DNA from: Chaetoderma sp. LZ-2023a
Taxonomy: Eukaryota > Mollusca > Caudofoveata > Chaetodermatida > Chaetodermatidae
Length of the DNA stretch: 64,000 bases
Assembly (NCBI GenBank): GCA_034401795.1
Contig: CM067371.1
Location: forward strand, 75,474,833 to 75,538,832
Direction of reading: 5' to 3'
Numbering within the stretch: position 1 is the first letter of the stretch; each line of letters starts with the position of its first letter. A model generated the notes under the pieces. It saw only the letters and a program-made list of their open reading frames with translations, was not told the origin of the DNA and did not search any database. Shown one piece after another: positions 10,265 through 21,745 of the stretch. A program made the translations under genes and the position numbers.

Positions 10265-11645
10265 TAAGAGTTAAGCTATTGCGCCCAGGAACTCTGTTGT
10301 TAAAAGCTTGGGATCTAGAGTCCTTGTACAATCCAGAATCAGTTGGACTACTTCTTCAGCTGAGTAGTTAGCAATGCCGGTCTGACAATATTTCTTAAGG
10401 CATGCGTCTATAGACTCAATGGCTGGCAGCCTTACAGGTTCTAGAGCGGGACATCTGATTAAAAAGTGTTCCGGTGTCTCCTGTTCTGATTTGCACAACT
10501 GACATAGCGGATCCATGGTCTCCTGTTTAAATCTGCACCAGTTCACTTGTTGGATGTACGTCCCACTAAGGAGCTTAAGTTTAATGGAGATACGGGCCAC
10601 ATCTCTTTCAGAGAAATAATCTGCTTCTAGAACAGGATGCAGCTTTCCTGGAACAAAGACAAGCTCGTTCAAGTACCTATGTGATTTGTACAGTGGTACT
10701 GTGCTTGTAATCTCATCTTTCCAGTATTGCTGTATAGCTCTTCTAATCAGGGACTTCCACTTTGCTATCTGAATTGGATCATCTAAATGCACATCAGGAT
10801 CTTCTAATCCATATTTATGAGTCATTTGTTTTAGCTCTATGAACCAACTGTGACTGTCAATCGATTTAACCAACAGCTGCCGCCTTGCTATTTTCTTTCT
10901 GTTGAAGATTCTGGTAAACTGCAGATGGAATTAAAGAGCATCAGCGCTTTATGATGCACATGAGCCTCAACAGGAAGAACGCCTGATAAGATATATACTG
11001 CTGGGTCGGCAGTGTTCTTTGCTAATGACAGAAGCTGTTTCAGGAGTCACTTTTGGTACATTTCCAGATTAGTAAGTTGTTGCTCCTTAGGAAGTATAAC
11101 TTCGAGCATGTAAGTTAAAACTGGTGCTATGTAGATCTTAAAGAGATGGATAATTGTCACTGGGTCTAGGCCGTTATGGCCATGAAATCCGGAGGAAAAA
11201 GACTGTAGGCTGTACATCGAGCCTTCTTTATGTTGTTATCTACATTCTCAGCTGTATTCTTGCTTAGTGAGGAAGCTCTTGTTACTCCCAAATGAACACT
11301 GGCAGTTTCGCTTGGCATTTGTTGGTCTTCTAAGACGAATGCTTCTATGGACTTGTGTTTACTGGAATGGTAGATCGCAATTGACACATTTTTTGTTGTC
11401 TGAAGCTGGTATCGCTCCATGTTGGCAAAGTCAACTGCAATGTTCGTAAGATTCCGCACATCGACGCTTGTATTACTCATCAGAGAGATGTCGTCCGCAC
11501 ATGCCCTATTGTTACTTAAGGTGTTTCCAATACGTGCTCCCATGTTGGTTGCTCCTAGCCTGTGAAGTAATGGATCGATATACAGCTTATACAGGTCTGT
11601 GCTAAGTATGCCACCTTGCCTGACGCCTTGGAGTATCTCAATGGG
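10265..11645 (-). pseudogene. LINE fragment: RT palm and C-terminal zinc-binding region
   Basis: On the minus strand, RT signatures come first (QGVRQGGILST at about 11630, then ACADDISLMS near 11490). They are followed, after a disrupted stretch, by a 200-codon open segment (10873-10271) with a C-x2-C...H-x4-C knuckle (CQLCKSEQETPEHFLIRC). This C-terminal zinc motif is typical of several LINE clades outside CR1. Frames are broken between 10873 and 11166. It belongs to a different LINE family from the neighbouring CR1-like pieces. Confidence 0.8.
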
Positions 11646-11990
11646 AATTAATCAATCCATTTCTGTGAGAAGGCTAAAAGCCTATAATGACAGATTCCTA
11701 ATTTGTTAAATTTCCTATTTCAGTTCGGTAATAAAACATGGGATTTATATTGTCCACTAGATAGTTATAGTATAGGGGGTGGTTATCCCATAGTTTATCC
11801 AATTTTGTTTCAAATGATATCATGGTTGTTGCTTCTATTTTCGTTTTTAGCTCACCTGCTCTGGATCCTCTAATACATATTTCTAGCTCATCTGGCCATT
11901 AATTCCATCTTTTTAAAGAAGCACCTCCAGTTGAAGTATTTGGTTGACCATAGAGAGTACATTTTGGCACATTTGGAAACTCACACCATC
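11646..11990 (-). pseudogene. Possible LINE tail debris
   Basis: Minus-strand fragments such as FETKLDKLWDNHP resemble CR1-type C-termini, but frames are short and broken. Confidence 0.3.
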
Positions 11991-12290
11991 CTAACAAGTC
12001 TTCTTTTCGATCGCTGGTAGAGCCGTTCCCAAGATGAAATCTGTGGTTTTCTGCAGTTCTTCCACAGGCCCATACAGCTTTTCAAGAAAAGAGGTTGACA
12101 AAGGCCAGATCTCTTCTCTCAGCAGCTGATACGTACTGCAACATTGAAGTATGTGCTCTGTGGTCTGTTCTGCTTCTCCACAAGGACAAGCGGGCGATGT
12201 CGTAAGGTGGAACCGCCTGTACATGTGCTGGTTTAGTCTGTTGTGTCCAGTTCTGAGACGAAAAATGGTCACATGCTCTGGCCTCCTAAC
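11991..12290 (-). pseudogene. LINE C-terminal fragment with CPCG...H...C motif
   Basis: The minus strand encodes FRLRTGHNRLNQHMYRRF followed by CPCGEAEQTTEHILQCC, the zinc-knuckle tail of a LINE polymerase. It is truncated at about 12288, where a + strand LINE fragment of another family begins. Confidence 0.75.
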
Positions 12291-12470
12291 AAGTGTCCAA
12301 CATGGCTTCCGTAGAGGACATTCCTGTGAAATACAACTCCTGATGACTGGACATGAGTTGCTACAACTCCACGATAAGAATGTGCAGTTTGATGTCGCTA
12401 TCCTAGACTTCAGCAAGGCATTTGATAGTTTGCCCCACCAAAGATTACACATGTGTTGTACTGTGTAGTT
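12291..12470 (+). pseudogene. LINE RT N-terminal fragment
   Basis: Encodes VQHGFRRGHSCEIQLL and AILDFSKAFDSLPHQRL, RT blocks of a CR1/L2-like element. It joins the minus-strand fragment head to head and ends in the satellite array. Confidence 0.75.
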
Positions 12471-12745
12471 TATGTAGGGGCTGTGTGTGGTACCGCGCCA
12501 ACACATAAGTTATATAACAGAGTTACAAACTGTACAGTGATGTAGCTTAAGTAGGAGTTGGGTGCAGAACTGCGCCAACCCATAATTGATATCAGATTAT
12601 TTAAATATGTACGCTATAACATATGTAGGTGTTGGGTGCGGAACCGTGCCAACCCATGATTTTATATAGGATTAATATAATTGTATATCGTATAGCTATA
12701 TAAGGGCTGGGTGCATATCCACGCCAACACATAATATTATGTATA
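12459..12745 (+). repeat. Satellite array, left part (about 65-70-bp units)
   Basis: Four diverged units share 'tatgtagg-gctgggtgcg-aaccgcgccaaccc-ataatt' with AT-rich spacers. The same unit resumes at 13985 beyond a LINE insertion. Confidence 0.75.
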
Positions 12746-13860
12746 TTCCTGCCTGGAAGATCTACTACCTTACAATTATTGAAGGTCATGGAGGACTGGA
12801 CCTGTATTATGGATAAAGGTGGAAAGATAGATACAGTGTACATGGACTTCATGAAAGCCTTTGACACCATCAAAGTTATAGTATAAGTCAACAATTAATT
12901 TCATGGATTGAAAACTTCTTGTCAAACAGACAACACAAAATTGTTATCAATGGAGTTTCATCCGAAAGCAGGCTTGTGACAAGTGGCGTTCTCCAGGGCA
13001 GTATATTGGGCCCGGTATTGTTCGTCCTTTACATAAACGATTTACCAGATATGGTGAAGGCAGCAACATATCTCTTTGCAGATTATACCAAGATATACAA
13101 AGAAATACAGGGTGCGGATGATGAGAAGAAGATGCAAAAAGATTTAGATGCTCTTCAGAACTGGACAGGTAAATGGCTATTGAGGTTTCATCCAGACAAA
13201 TGTAAAGTAATGACAATACAGAGCCAAAATACTAGGAGGAAATAAAGAGAGATAATCATTTATATAAACAAAATGGAGAGCGTGTAGTTTGTGGATAAAG
13301 AAAAAGATATTGGTGTAATCATCGATAACACCCTATCATTTAAGGCACACAGGCAAGCACAAGTAAACAAAGCAAACAGCATTATGGGGATAATAAGAAG
13401 AACGTTTACATATCTTGATGAGGAAATATTCGTGTACCTATTCAAAGCATTGGTGAGGCCACACCTTGAATATGCCGTCAGTGTGTGGGGACCACAGAGT
13501 AAGACGGAAACCCTGGTGGTTGAAAATGTGTTAGATTACCCAGCCAGACTAAGGAAGCTTGGCCTGCCAACGCTCAAATATAGACGACTGAGAGGTGATA
13601 TGATTGAAGTGTACAAAGTCTTGAATGGAGTGTATGACACGGAGGTGACAGACAACATGTTTGAGGTAATAGAAAGCAGCTACACAAGAGGCCATAACCT
13701 GAGAGTATGAAAGGAAAGGGCCAAACTAGATCTACGGAAAATTCATTTAGAATCTGCGTCAACAATGTATGGAACAGCCTACCCAATGCATTAGTAAACA
13801 TCGATTTAGTGTTTAAATTTGAGGTAGGACTGGATTGATTCTGGCAAGATCAAGAAATTA
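12746..13860 (+). pseudogene. CR1-like LINE fragment inserted into a satellite array
   Basis: RT blocks appear in order: GRSTTLQLL, VYMDFMKAFDTI, SGVLQGSILGPVLFVLYINDLP, then LFADYTKIYK where the second catalytic Asp of the ADD box is Tyr. A thumb segment (EKDIGVIIDNTLSF to ALVRPHLEYAVSVW) and a C-terminal RLRGDMIEVYKVLNG follow. A deletion removes the segment between NVL and DYPARL. Several stops are present. Unlike the copy at 8095, it contains its own catalytic lesion. Confidence 0.85.
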
Positions 13861-13984
13861 AGTATGACTTTACTGCGGACTACAAAATGCCTGGAAGTCA
13901 CGTGCATCCGTGGTATAAGTCAGAGGAAAATGAAGAGGCGGACATACAGGCTGAACAAGCCTAAGTCCACAACTACATCCTAAG

Positions 13985-14153
13985 ACATAATTTATATATG
14001 ATTAATATAATTGCATGGTATAGCTTATGTATGGGCTGGGTGCGTAACTGCATCAACCCATAATTTGAATTATGATTAATATAGTTGTGCATAGCACAGC
14101 TTATGTAGAGGCTGGGTGCGTAACGGCGCCAACCCATAATTTATATTTTATGG

Positions 14154-14201
<48 letters not shown>

Positions 14202-14380
14202 TTATTTTTTGTTAATATAAACTTGTACACTTGTGCGGCATAGGTAGGAGTTGGCCGCGGAACCGTGCTAATCCGTAATTCATATTGGATAAATATAAAT
14301 TGGTACAGCATATAGCCTATGTATTGTAGGGGTTTGGGTGCGGAACAATGCCAATCCATAATCTACATATGGCTAATATG
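13985..14380 (+). repeat. Satellite array, right part
   Basis: Four more units of the 12459-12745 repeat, beginning near 14020, 14100, 14235 and 14320, each with a gctgggtgcg-like core and a 'caaccca/caatcca-taat' end. Confidence 0.7.
14155..14197. repeat. (TA)n microsatellite
   Basis: About 21 uninterrupted TA units inside the satellite array. Confidence 0.95.
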
Positions 14381-14569
14381 TATTTCGACATGTATGTATA
14401 TAGGTGTTTATAAACAAGAACATAAAAATTGCTGAGTTTCCTGGATCGGTTTATTCTAGTTGACACTTACATGTCATCAAATGGGAACCTGAGCAGAACA
14501 TAAAGGCAGTATCTGCCTGCGTTCTGAAATCTAACTAAACTAAACTAAAGATTGTTGAAAAAACTTAAC

Positions 14570-15310
14570 ATGGAATAACATCCTCACCTGGATCCAAGAA
14601 TTCCTATGCCACCGAACTCAAGAGGTAATTGTTGAAAGAGAGCACTCTGAACTGTCTCTGATAATGTATCAGTTGATTCAGGCGTACCTCAGGGAACCGT
14701 ATTGGGGCCACTATTGTTCCCGTTGCATATAAATGACATTCCAAATGCAGTTTCATCCTAAGTTCATCTTTTTGTGGATGACTGGTTCCTTTACCATGCC
14801 ATCAAGTCAATTACAGATCAGCACATCCTGCAACAAGATTTATGTAACCTTCAGTCCTGGGCCGACACCTGGGGTATGAGATTTATGCAAAAAAGTGTTA
14901 CATCCTACGATCAAACAGGAAAGCCAAGCCTTGTTCATATTTCTATGAAATTAATGGCCACAGTCTCCTTGAGGCCGACTCATATCCATACCTCAGTGTG
15001 ACATTCTCCAACAACATGAAATGGGACACTCATCTCAGTGAAATTACTTCCAAAGCAAACAGTACCCTTTGATTCATTAAACGCAAACTCAAATACGCAC
15101 CAAAAACACTGAAAGCCACAGCATACAAATCACTTGTTAGATCAAAGCTAGAATATGGTTGTACCATTTGGGATCAATACCTGAAGAAAAACATTGACAA
15201 AATTGAGATGATCCAGTGATGTGCAGCACGTTTTGTTTGTAATGATTACGACAGAAACAGCTGTGTCGACAGTTGAAAAAGACAGAAACTACGACTTATG
15301 CAATGTGAAC
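14570..15310 (+). pseudogene. LINE RT fragment (SGVPQGTVLGPLLF type)
   Basis: The segment encodes SVDSGVPQGTVLGPLLF, HINDIPNAVSS and VHLFVDDWFLYHAI, followed by a thumb region ([34 protein letters not shown]). Stops occur at several positions. The ADD box reads VDD. It is a third distinct RT lineage in intron 1. Confidence 0.8.
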
Positions 15311-15479
15311 TTCTATTAATATATCTATGGGTATATCACCATATAAAATTCTGAGTGCAGCGATATCAAATAATTGCACAGGTAGATTTTACGGCAAACT
15401 CAGTGGGTTGCTCAGGCAGCCAGCAGATGTGAGTGGTACAATCAAATCATGGCGGCAGCAGACTGCAATGACCAGAAAC

Positions 15480-15830
15480 TATTCTTCAAGCAGGTGTGCA
15501 AGCAAAGAAAATCTAGATCTAGTCTAATAAATGAGCTAGAAGTTGCAGAGGAGGGAACAGAGCGAGTAAACAAAGGTTGGAGAATGCATTTCCAGAAGCC
15601 AGCAGATCAAAAACAGTCCTGGCTTTGATGATGGATATAGGCAGAGAATTGTGTATCATGATAACCAAATTGTCAGGCAAAAGTATGATGGATGTGTGTC
15701 TCAATAATTCTCTGACAAGGAGGTAAGAAATGCAGTGCGAACCCTGAATAGAGGGAAGGCAGTGGATGCCATGTGATTAAAAGTAGAGTATTTGCAAAAA
15801 GCAGGAGAAGCTATAATCCCTTACATGTAA
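15480..15830 (+). pseudogene. LINE fragment, RT N-terminal linker
   Basis: Out-of-frame pieces such as FSDKEVRNAVRTLNRGKAVDAM and VEYLQKAGEAIIP match the linker between endonuclease and RT of LINEs (LNRGKA-x-D). Heavily decayed. Confidence 0.55.
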
Positions 15831-15910
15831 ATAACAAAACTAGTAAATACTATTTTCAATACCAACTGCGTTCCTGCGATAGTCAAGCAAACAGGGTTGG
15901 CAATTTCCTG

Positions 15911-15930
15911 GGGAAATACTAGTATTTCCC
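15911..15930. repeat. Perfect 20-bp palindrome
   Basis: gggaaatact is followed directly by its reverse complement. Related gggaaatact motifs repeat through 15970. Confidence 0.7.
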
Positions 15931-16275
15931 AGGGCAGTGAGAAATACTGGGAATTACTGGGAAATACTCGGATTTCAGGTGGCAAGTTTATATATTTAAC
16001 CTCATGGCTGTTTATCATGCTTGAGAAAACGCTGACAAGCATTAGTAAATATCATCTTATGACATGTCCATAAGTTGCAAATCTATGCATAAGGGACAGA
16101 GTCTTCTAAACTGCTAAAGCACACTACATCAGACAAAACTGAACATCCAATGAAATACTATTATGATTTTATGAGGTATGACTGGATATTTGACATTAAA
16201 TCACCATCTATAGATCTGCTTGGCGTGCAATGTAAACTTACATCTGAGGGCTTCACCTATTGCTCTGTACTTGCT

Positions 16276-16527
16276 TTAACGCTTTAGCACTCAAGTTGGT
16301 GAAAAAAATGGCTTCTGCAGTGGTCTTGATAAATGTTATTTGCATACCAAGAGAAGACTATTTTTGAAAATTTACCACTGGAATGACTGGCTTGATAACT
16401 GGGCCATTAATTCCTGTATTAAATTTTCAAAAATACCCTCTTGATTTGCAAATAAATATTTTCTATGAGATAATAGTAATTTGCTTGAACAAATTTGAGT
16501 GTTATAGGATTAAATAACTAATTCACT
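16276..16527. mobile_element. TTAA-type palindromic MITE, decayed
   Basis: Carries the family core (accactggaatgactggct and partial complement, then aaattttcaaaaat) and the terminal 'acgctttagcactcaagt' and 'gagtgttataggattaa' ends. Confidence 0.55.
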
Positions 16528-16529
16528 CT

Positions 16530-17740
16530 CTGAGGTGTCATTATATCTAAGTTTGTGTTATGAAGACTGAATACATTTCATTCTGAAGACTTTGCAGAAA
16601 TGTTAAAATCGTAATTGCTATTTAAACCTGAAATCTACAGAATATATTGAAAATAATGTGGAAGTGTGTGTTTTCAAACAGTCATGTTGTAGCATGTGAT
16701 AGTATAAATACTAAATAATACATGGAATATTTCAGGAATTTTCAGAAGGCTGGAATTTAGGGAATATTGGGGAATTTTCATTGTGAATACCTATTCATGC
16801 ATACATGATACATTGACATTTTATTTTAGTAACAATGTGAAATAAGTGTTTGGATTTGCTGTTTGTCTAGTTAATAACAAGGTAAGATACATTACTATCT
16901 CATTTAGCTTGATAAATGTATATTTCTGTTAAACTAGCATAAAGCTCCCATTAGAGAGACTGGTCTACAAAAAGTATATCCATCACTGACTGACAATAGA
17001 TAGAATATGAAGGCTGCCTGAGAATAAGTTCAGAATATCCACACATGCTCTGTGTACATTGAGCAGCACATAGGCTCAACCTTCTTCTTTAACATTATCA
17101 CAAGATTGAATACATTGAACTTCCTCCTCAAGAAGGCATGCCACATCATTAAATGATAAATGTAACATTTTGTCCAAAGCAGGAATTGAATAAAAAGGAA
17201 ATCATGCCTGAAGTTAACTAGCAAAAACAAAAAAAAACTAAGTAAAAAGGTATGAAGTCTGCTCTATGGGGAATGGCTCTCTTTAAGAATTGGTGATTAT
17301 GGAGCATCTGACAGGTGAAAAAGAAATCGAGATGGCATCAATGGACACAATGATGAATGAATAGCAACAGTTAAGAGTGATAATATTCCAGATCTATTCT
17401 CTCATCTTGAATCAAAATAAAGACCACTTTTTGCCAGTGCTGACACAAGAGGAATACGAGTTTTAGTGTTGTAAAAGTATCAAGGAGTTTTCAAGTTATA
17501 CACTCATGACAATAGCCTAGGCAATGCGCTCGATGGACAGCCTGATTTGAATGATGAAACCTATATGAAACATACATGTATACATTGTATGTCTTTTACT
17601 ATAGAATAAATAATCCTGAATCTTGTTCTTTGTGCCTTGTGAAATATCATGCATGTATCATCAATCAACATTGGTATGTTCTGTTTAAGACAATGTTATT
17701 CACCAAAGGTCTTCATTAGTAGCACAGTTAATTATTTGTA
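16530..17740. other. 3' part of cereblon intron 1; nothing recognised
   Basis: AT-rich non-coding sequence. No ORF or repeat that I can assign. Confidence 0.4.
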
Positions 17741-17750
17741 TATTTTATAG

Positions 17751-17875
17751 ATGACGTTGACATACCTACAAACCAGTCAGAAGGCGAGGAGGAAATTTCT
17801 CAAAAAGAAAACAAGAAAAAGAAAAAGCAATCATCTGAGTTGAAGTATGATGTTACATTGACTGGAGAGCACTCA
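17751..17875 (+). CDS. CRBN: Cereblon exon 2
   Basis: This exon lies between a tattttatag acceptor and a GTAAGT donor. It completes the split Asp codon of exon 1 and encodes an acidic then lysine-rich stretch (SEGEEEISQKENKKKKK), followed by SSELKYDVTLTGEHS. Human cereblon has a similar acidic, charged tail before its conserved YLG motif. The exon ends in phase 0. Confidence 0.8.
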
Positions 17876-18039
17876 GTAAGTCATGTCAATTCATAGATTA
17901 GAACTGAATCTCTTGACCAATCAAACTATTTACTGGACAAAATTGGTTGTGTGATTGATCACTTAAGAAAGTTGGATGAAAGAGTTGGTTCAAACAGGAT
18001 GGTCACATGACGCACAGAAGTAGAGAAGAACTATTCTTT

Positions 18040-18325
18040 CCGTAAACATTTTTAAGACCACTGCTGAAGCCGTTTTGGCTGATATGAGTGTTAACCCTTT
18101 AACCCTAGAATTTGTTCAAGAAAATTTCAGTTTTCTCATAGAAAATGTCCATTTGCAGACCAAAAGAACGCTATTTTTGAAAATTTACCTCTGGAATGGC
18201 TGGCTTGGTTATCAAGCCAGTCATTCCAGTGGTAAATTTTCAAAAAGTCTTCTCTTGGTCTGCAAATGGACATTTCCCAAGACCACTGCAGAAGCCATTT
18301 TTGACTGATATGAGTGCTAAAGGCT
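18040..18325. mobile_element. TTAA-type palindromic MITE, long hairpin
   Basis: A near-perfect hairpin spans 18141-18276 around a short ttat loop: atgtccatttgcagacc pairs with ggtctgcaaatggacat, and the arms include ctggaatg/cattccag. The start ttaaccctttaa (18093-18104) abuts the tail of another copy (18040-18096). Confidence 0.75.
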
Positions 18326-18571
18326 GGGTTTAGCCAACGTGATCATTAAAGTGTTACAATGTACTAAATTTGAATCTTGGTACTTGAACATTAATTAATT
18401 CTAGGCTAGATAGTGTGCCATTTAGCCATAATGAACATCAAGTTTCGTGTATGAAGCTCATGATTATTCATTCTCTGTAATGTTATTACTGGATTGTTAT
18501 CATCGAATTTCAAAGATAGGCAAATACTTCATACTTCAAATATGATGACATATTGTCTAATCATGTTTCAG

Positions 18572-18774
18572 TACCTGGGAGATGACCTCGAAGAGTTACG
18601 TGGTCGCACAATTCACGATGATGACTCGTTTCTCGATCTTCCCCTGTTGCCATTGTCTGGTGTCATACTGATGCCCGGTCAGACCATCCCGCTTAAACTA
18701 TTTCAATACCATACAGTGGCCATGGTCCGTAACGTGGCGCGCTCAGATAAAACGCTCGGTCTTATCACATCAAT
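18572..18774 (+). CDS. CRBN: Cereblon exon 3, start of Lon-type domain
   Basis: The exon opens after tgtttcag with YLGDDLEELRGRTIHDDDS, closely matching the start of the cereblon Lon-N domain, and continues with LPLLPLSGVILMPGQTIPL and LFQYHTVAMVRN. This is the most diagnostic exon: the HDDDS, MPGQT-x-PL and MVRN motifs are cereblon hallmarks. It ends in phase 2 (AT|G) before GTAAGT. Confidence 0.95.
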
Positions 18775-18782
18775 GTAAGTAG

Positions 18783-18948
18783 TTAACCCCTTAAAAGCCA
18801 AGATGACCAAAACTGGTCTGTCGAGTGATCTTAAGAAATGATGTCAATTTGGTCACCAAAAGAAGACAATCTTTGAAAATTTATCACTGGAAGTTTACTA
18901 AGTAAAATGTTTAGTTTTCTTGACAAATCATGACCATTAAAGGGTTAA
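18783..18948. mobile_element. TTAA-type MITE, internally deleted
   Basis: Begins ttaaccccttaa and ends ttaaagggttaa, with the family's gaaaatttatcactgg core but without the second arm. Confidence 0.6.
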
Positions 18949-19199
18949 TCTGGTTTCATACAGAACTCTGTCTAAAATTATTTATAGTTTGCATCACAGG
19001 TGATAGAATGCAACCCAGTGTTGAAAGTGTTGGTGGATGGGGTGGTTAGGGTCAGGACAGATTCATACATTTTCAAATGACACTAGTGTCAATAAAAACG
19101 AACATCGAACTGTTCCATATTTTGAAACTAATTTGACTGAAAGCAGCATCTCACTGTCAAATACCTTGTCGGCTTAAATTGTTCTTGATTTATTAATTC

Positions 19200-20195
19200 A
19201 CCTGGACGAGTGAGCTTATGCAGTGGCATCCGTCCGTCCGTCAACTTTTTCTTTAAATGACTTCCCAAGAACCTCTTGGTCGATTTCAATTATATTTGGC
19301 AGGAAGCATCCTTAGGGCATAGGGATCCAAGTTTGTTCATTAGAAGCCGATCGGCCAATTTGGCCAGTTGGCATCTTGGACTTTGGCCAATTTTAGGAAA
19401 TGTCTTTAAAAATCTTCTCCAAAACTGCTTGACTGATTGATTCAAAACTGATAAAACAGCATTGAGGGGCATAGCTAACCAACTTTTTTCAAGGGAACTT
19501 GATTGACCAAATGGTTCAGCGGCAATCTTGGATGGGCTAGAAGTTAAACGGCTTCTTCTCCATAATTGCTGAAGGGATCGGGCCAAAATTTGGGAGATAT
19601 GATTAGGGACTGAAGGCTATTAAAGTTTGTTCATGGAAAGTTGACCGTCAAAAAACATGGCAACCGTGGGCCAATCAAAATGTAGCGTGTTTGGCGGCTG
19701 TATTGGATTTTTTTTTATTTGATGGATTTTGAAGCCGAAATTGGTTTTATATATGTTTTTGGCTATGCTGAGCTCAAATTTGCCATTTTGGAAACTGTCG
19801 GATAAGCGGTTTGGCTGCCATCGTGGATCATTTTCCCGCCAAAATCTTCCATACTAAGGCAATGGGAAATTTAAAATGTCTTGTCGAGAACCGCTGGCCT
19901 GATTTGAACTATATTTGGCAGGAACAATCCTTAGGGGGATAGAAATCCAAGTTTGTTCAAACGAAGCCATTCAGTCAATTTGGCCGGTGAACATCTTGGA
20001 TTTCGGCCGATTTTTAGAAATGGTTTTAAAAATCTCTGAAACCGCTTGGATAATCAATTCAAAACTCATGAAACATCATCTAGGGCAAGAGGTAAGCCAA
20101 GTTTGTTCAAGAGAACTTGATTGATCAAACGGATCAGTGGCCATCTTGGATGACCTAGTTTTCGTGAAAAGGACTTCTGCAGAACCGCTGAAGGG
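19200..20195 (+). repeat. Tandemly organised repeat, about 620-bp higher-order unit
   Basis: Segments such as 'gatttcaattatatttggcagga-agcatccttaggg' (19284) and 'gatttgaactatatttggcaggaacaatccttaggg' (19899) recur about 620 bp apart. Inside are repeated 'ccatcttgga' and 'aaccgct' sub-motifs. A 'cacctgg...gtgagcttatg' start resembles the block at 48386. Confidence 0.6.
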
Positions 20196-20219
20196 ATGGC
20201 CTGGTGAAAAAAAGGCTGG

Positions 20220-20575
20220 AACTCCTTAGATGTCCTGACATTTTTAGCTCTGATTAGCCTGGAATGATGCCCTGAAATCCTGGGATAGCCTGGCATTACA
20301 TATCTTCGAAAAGCCACGACGCTAATTCGGACGGGATAAGCCAGGAAAAGCCAGGACATTATGCGGCTGAGAAAAGCCAGGAACATTAAATGAACTAGTG
20401 AGCCAGTAAAAGCCAGGATTGCTTATATAAATCAGGAATGGACAAGAAAAAGCCAGGAATAGCCCAGAAAAGGCCAGGAATAGCCCCTGGGAAAAACTGG
20501 AAGCAGCCAGGAATAGCTTGGAAAAGCTAGGAATAGCCCCGAAAAGCCAGGAATAGCCCGAAAAGCCAGGAATAT
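20220..20575 (+). repeat. Minisatellite, 'aaaagccaggaatagccc' unit
   Basis: About 15 imperfect repeats of an 18-25-bp motif. Confidence 0.8.
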
Positions 20576-20579
20576 ACCT

Positions 20580-21030
20580 GAGTCACATGCTCCCACTACC
20601 ACGTGCATGCTTGATTGTATACTCCAGCACCCTCGCGTATCCTTAACCACATGCTCCAGCAATATCACGCATGTTTAACCGGGTGCTACTGCAACCTCAC
20701 ATACACATAACCTCGTGTTCTCCACAACCGTGTGCATGCCTAACCGCATGTTCCCGCAGCCATACACTTGCTTATCTGCATACGCCCGCAACCTCATGCA
20801 CACTTAACTGTGTGCTCCTCCAACCTCGTGTACGCTTAATTGCATGCTCCTGCAACCCTGTGCACACTTAACTGCATTCTCTTGCAATCATGCGTACCCA
20901 TAACCACATGCTCCTGCAACCTCATGCACACTTAACCGCATGCTCCCGCAACCATGCGCATGCTTAACCGCATGCTCCAGCAACCTCATGTATGCTTAAC
21001 CGCATGATTCCACAACCTCGCACATGCTTA
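20580..21030 (+). repeat. Minisatellite, 33-bp unit, about 13 copies
   Basis: Units of the form 'gcatgctcctgcaacctc-atgcacacttaacc' run head to tail and stop at the left end of DIRS copy E. Confidence 0.85.
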
Positions 21031-21037
21031 ACCCTTT

Positions 21038-21397
21038 TTTCACTTCATGATTATACTTACCATCCTACTACTCTTTGATATTTCAAAATATAGACCTAGC
21101 TACAATAATACCCAGACTTTAACAGAAACTGCCCTTTAATAGGCAGGTATGAAATTTGAGAGTTCGGCGGATGTGCGCCCCACCCCTACGCTTACGCCAA
21201 GTGTCACTTTTTACTTCATGAGTATATTTACCTCCCTAATGCTCTTTGATATTTCTAAATATCGACCTAGCTACAATAATACCCAGGTTTTAACAGAAAC
21301 TGCCCCTAATAGGCAGGTATGAAAGTTGACAGATCGGCGGTTGTGCGCCCCACCCCCACACATGCACCGACTGTCACTTCCTCTCTAGATTATTGGC
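21038..21397 (+). repeat. Element E: duplicated left inverted terminal repeat
   Basis: Two copies in tandem, each starting tt(t)cacttcatga- or ttttacttcatga-. Both contain the tactcttgat-like and 'ggcaggtatgaaa' blocks and a 'cggcgg-tgtgcgccccacccc' GC-rich block. Only the second continues into the 'ctagattattggc' end of the repeat. Confidence 0.8.
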
Positions 21398-21482
21398 CGT
21401 CCATGGAACATGCCTTATTCACTCTACAAAGCTTTTTGCATTTGCTACCTTAAATTTCATCTTTTGAGAGTAATCTGTTAGC

Positions 21483-21725
21483 TTCTTTTTTCTTTTTTTT
21501 TTCGTTCGCTGATCATACAGCCAGTCCTGTAAGTGACTATCGACATGATCATAAGCGTTAAGTGCGTGGATCCATGGTTTATTAGAGTGCGCCGTGCGGC
21601 CTGGAACCTCCATCTTCAGCACTCGAGGTTTCTGTCAGGGTTACCTCACCATTACCTCCTTTAGTCGCCTCGTACGACACACAGAGAATACGGAAGGTGT
21701 ATTCTAAGCCCCACCTACAGGGCAA
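21483..21725 (-). mobile_element. SINE-like insertion with 11-bp target-site duplication
   Basis: A 243-bp insert starts on the + strand with a T-rich run (the A-rich tail of a minus-strand insert) and ends with 'ccccacctacaggg'. It is flanked by aatctgttagc at 21472-21482 and 21726-21736. The segment 'tagtcgcctcgtacgacac' resembles, from memory, a motif of abundant interspersed repeats in marine invertebrates. Pol III boxes were not identified. Confidence 0.7.
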
Positions 21726-21745
21726 AATCTGTTAGCCATTTAAGG

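Noticed and set aside
20580-21030. CRISPR-like array
   Set aside because: 33-bp units are contiguous without unique spacers, and the DNA is eukaryotic. It is a minisatellite.
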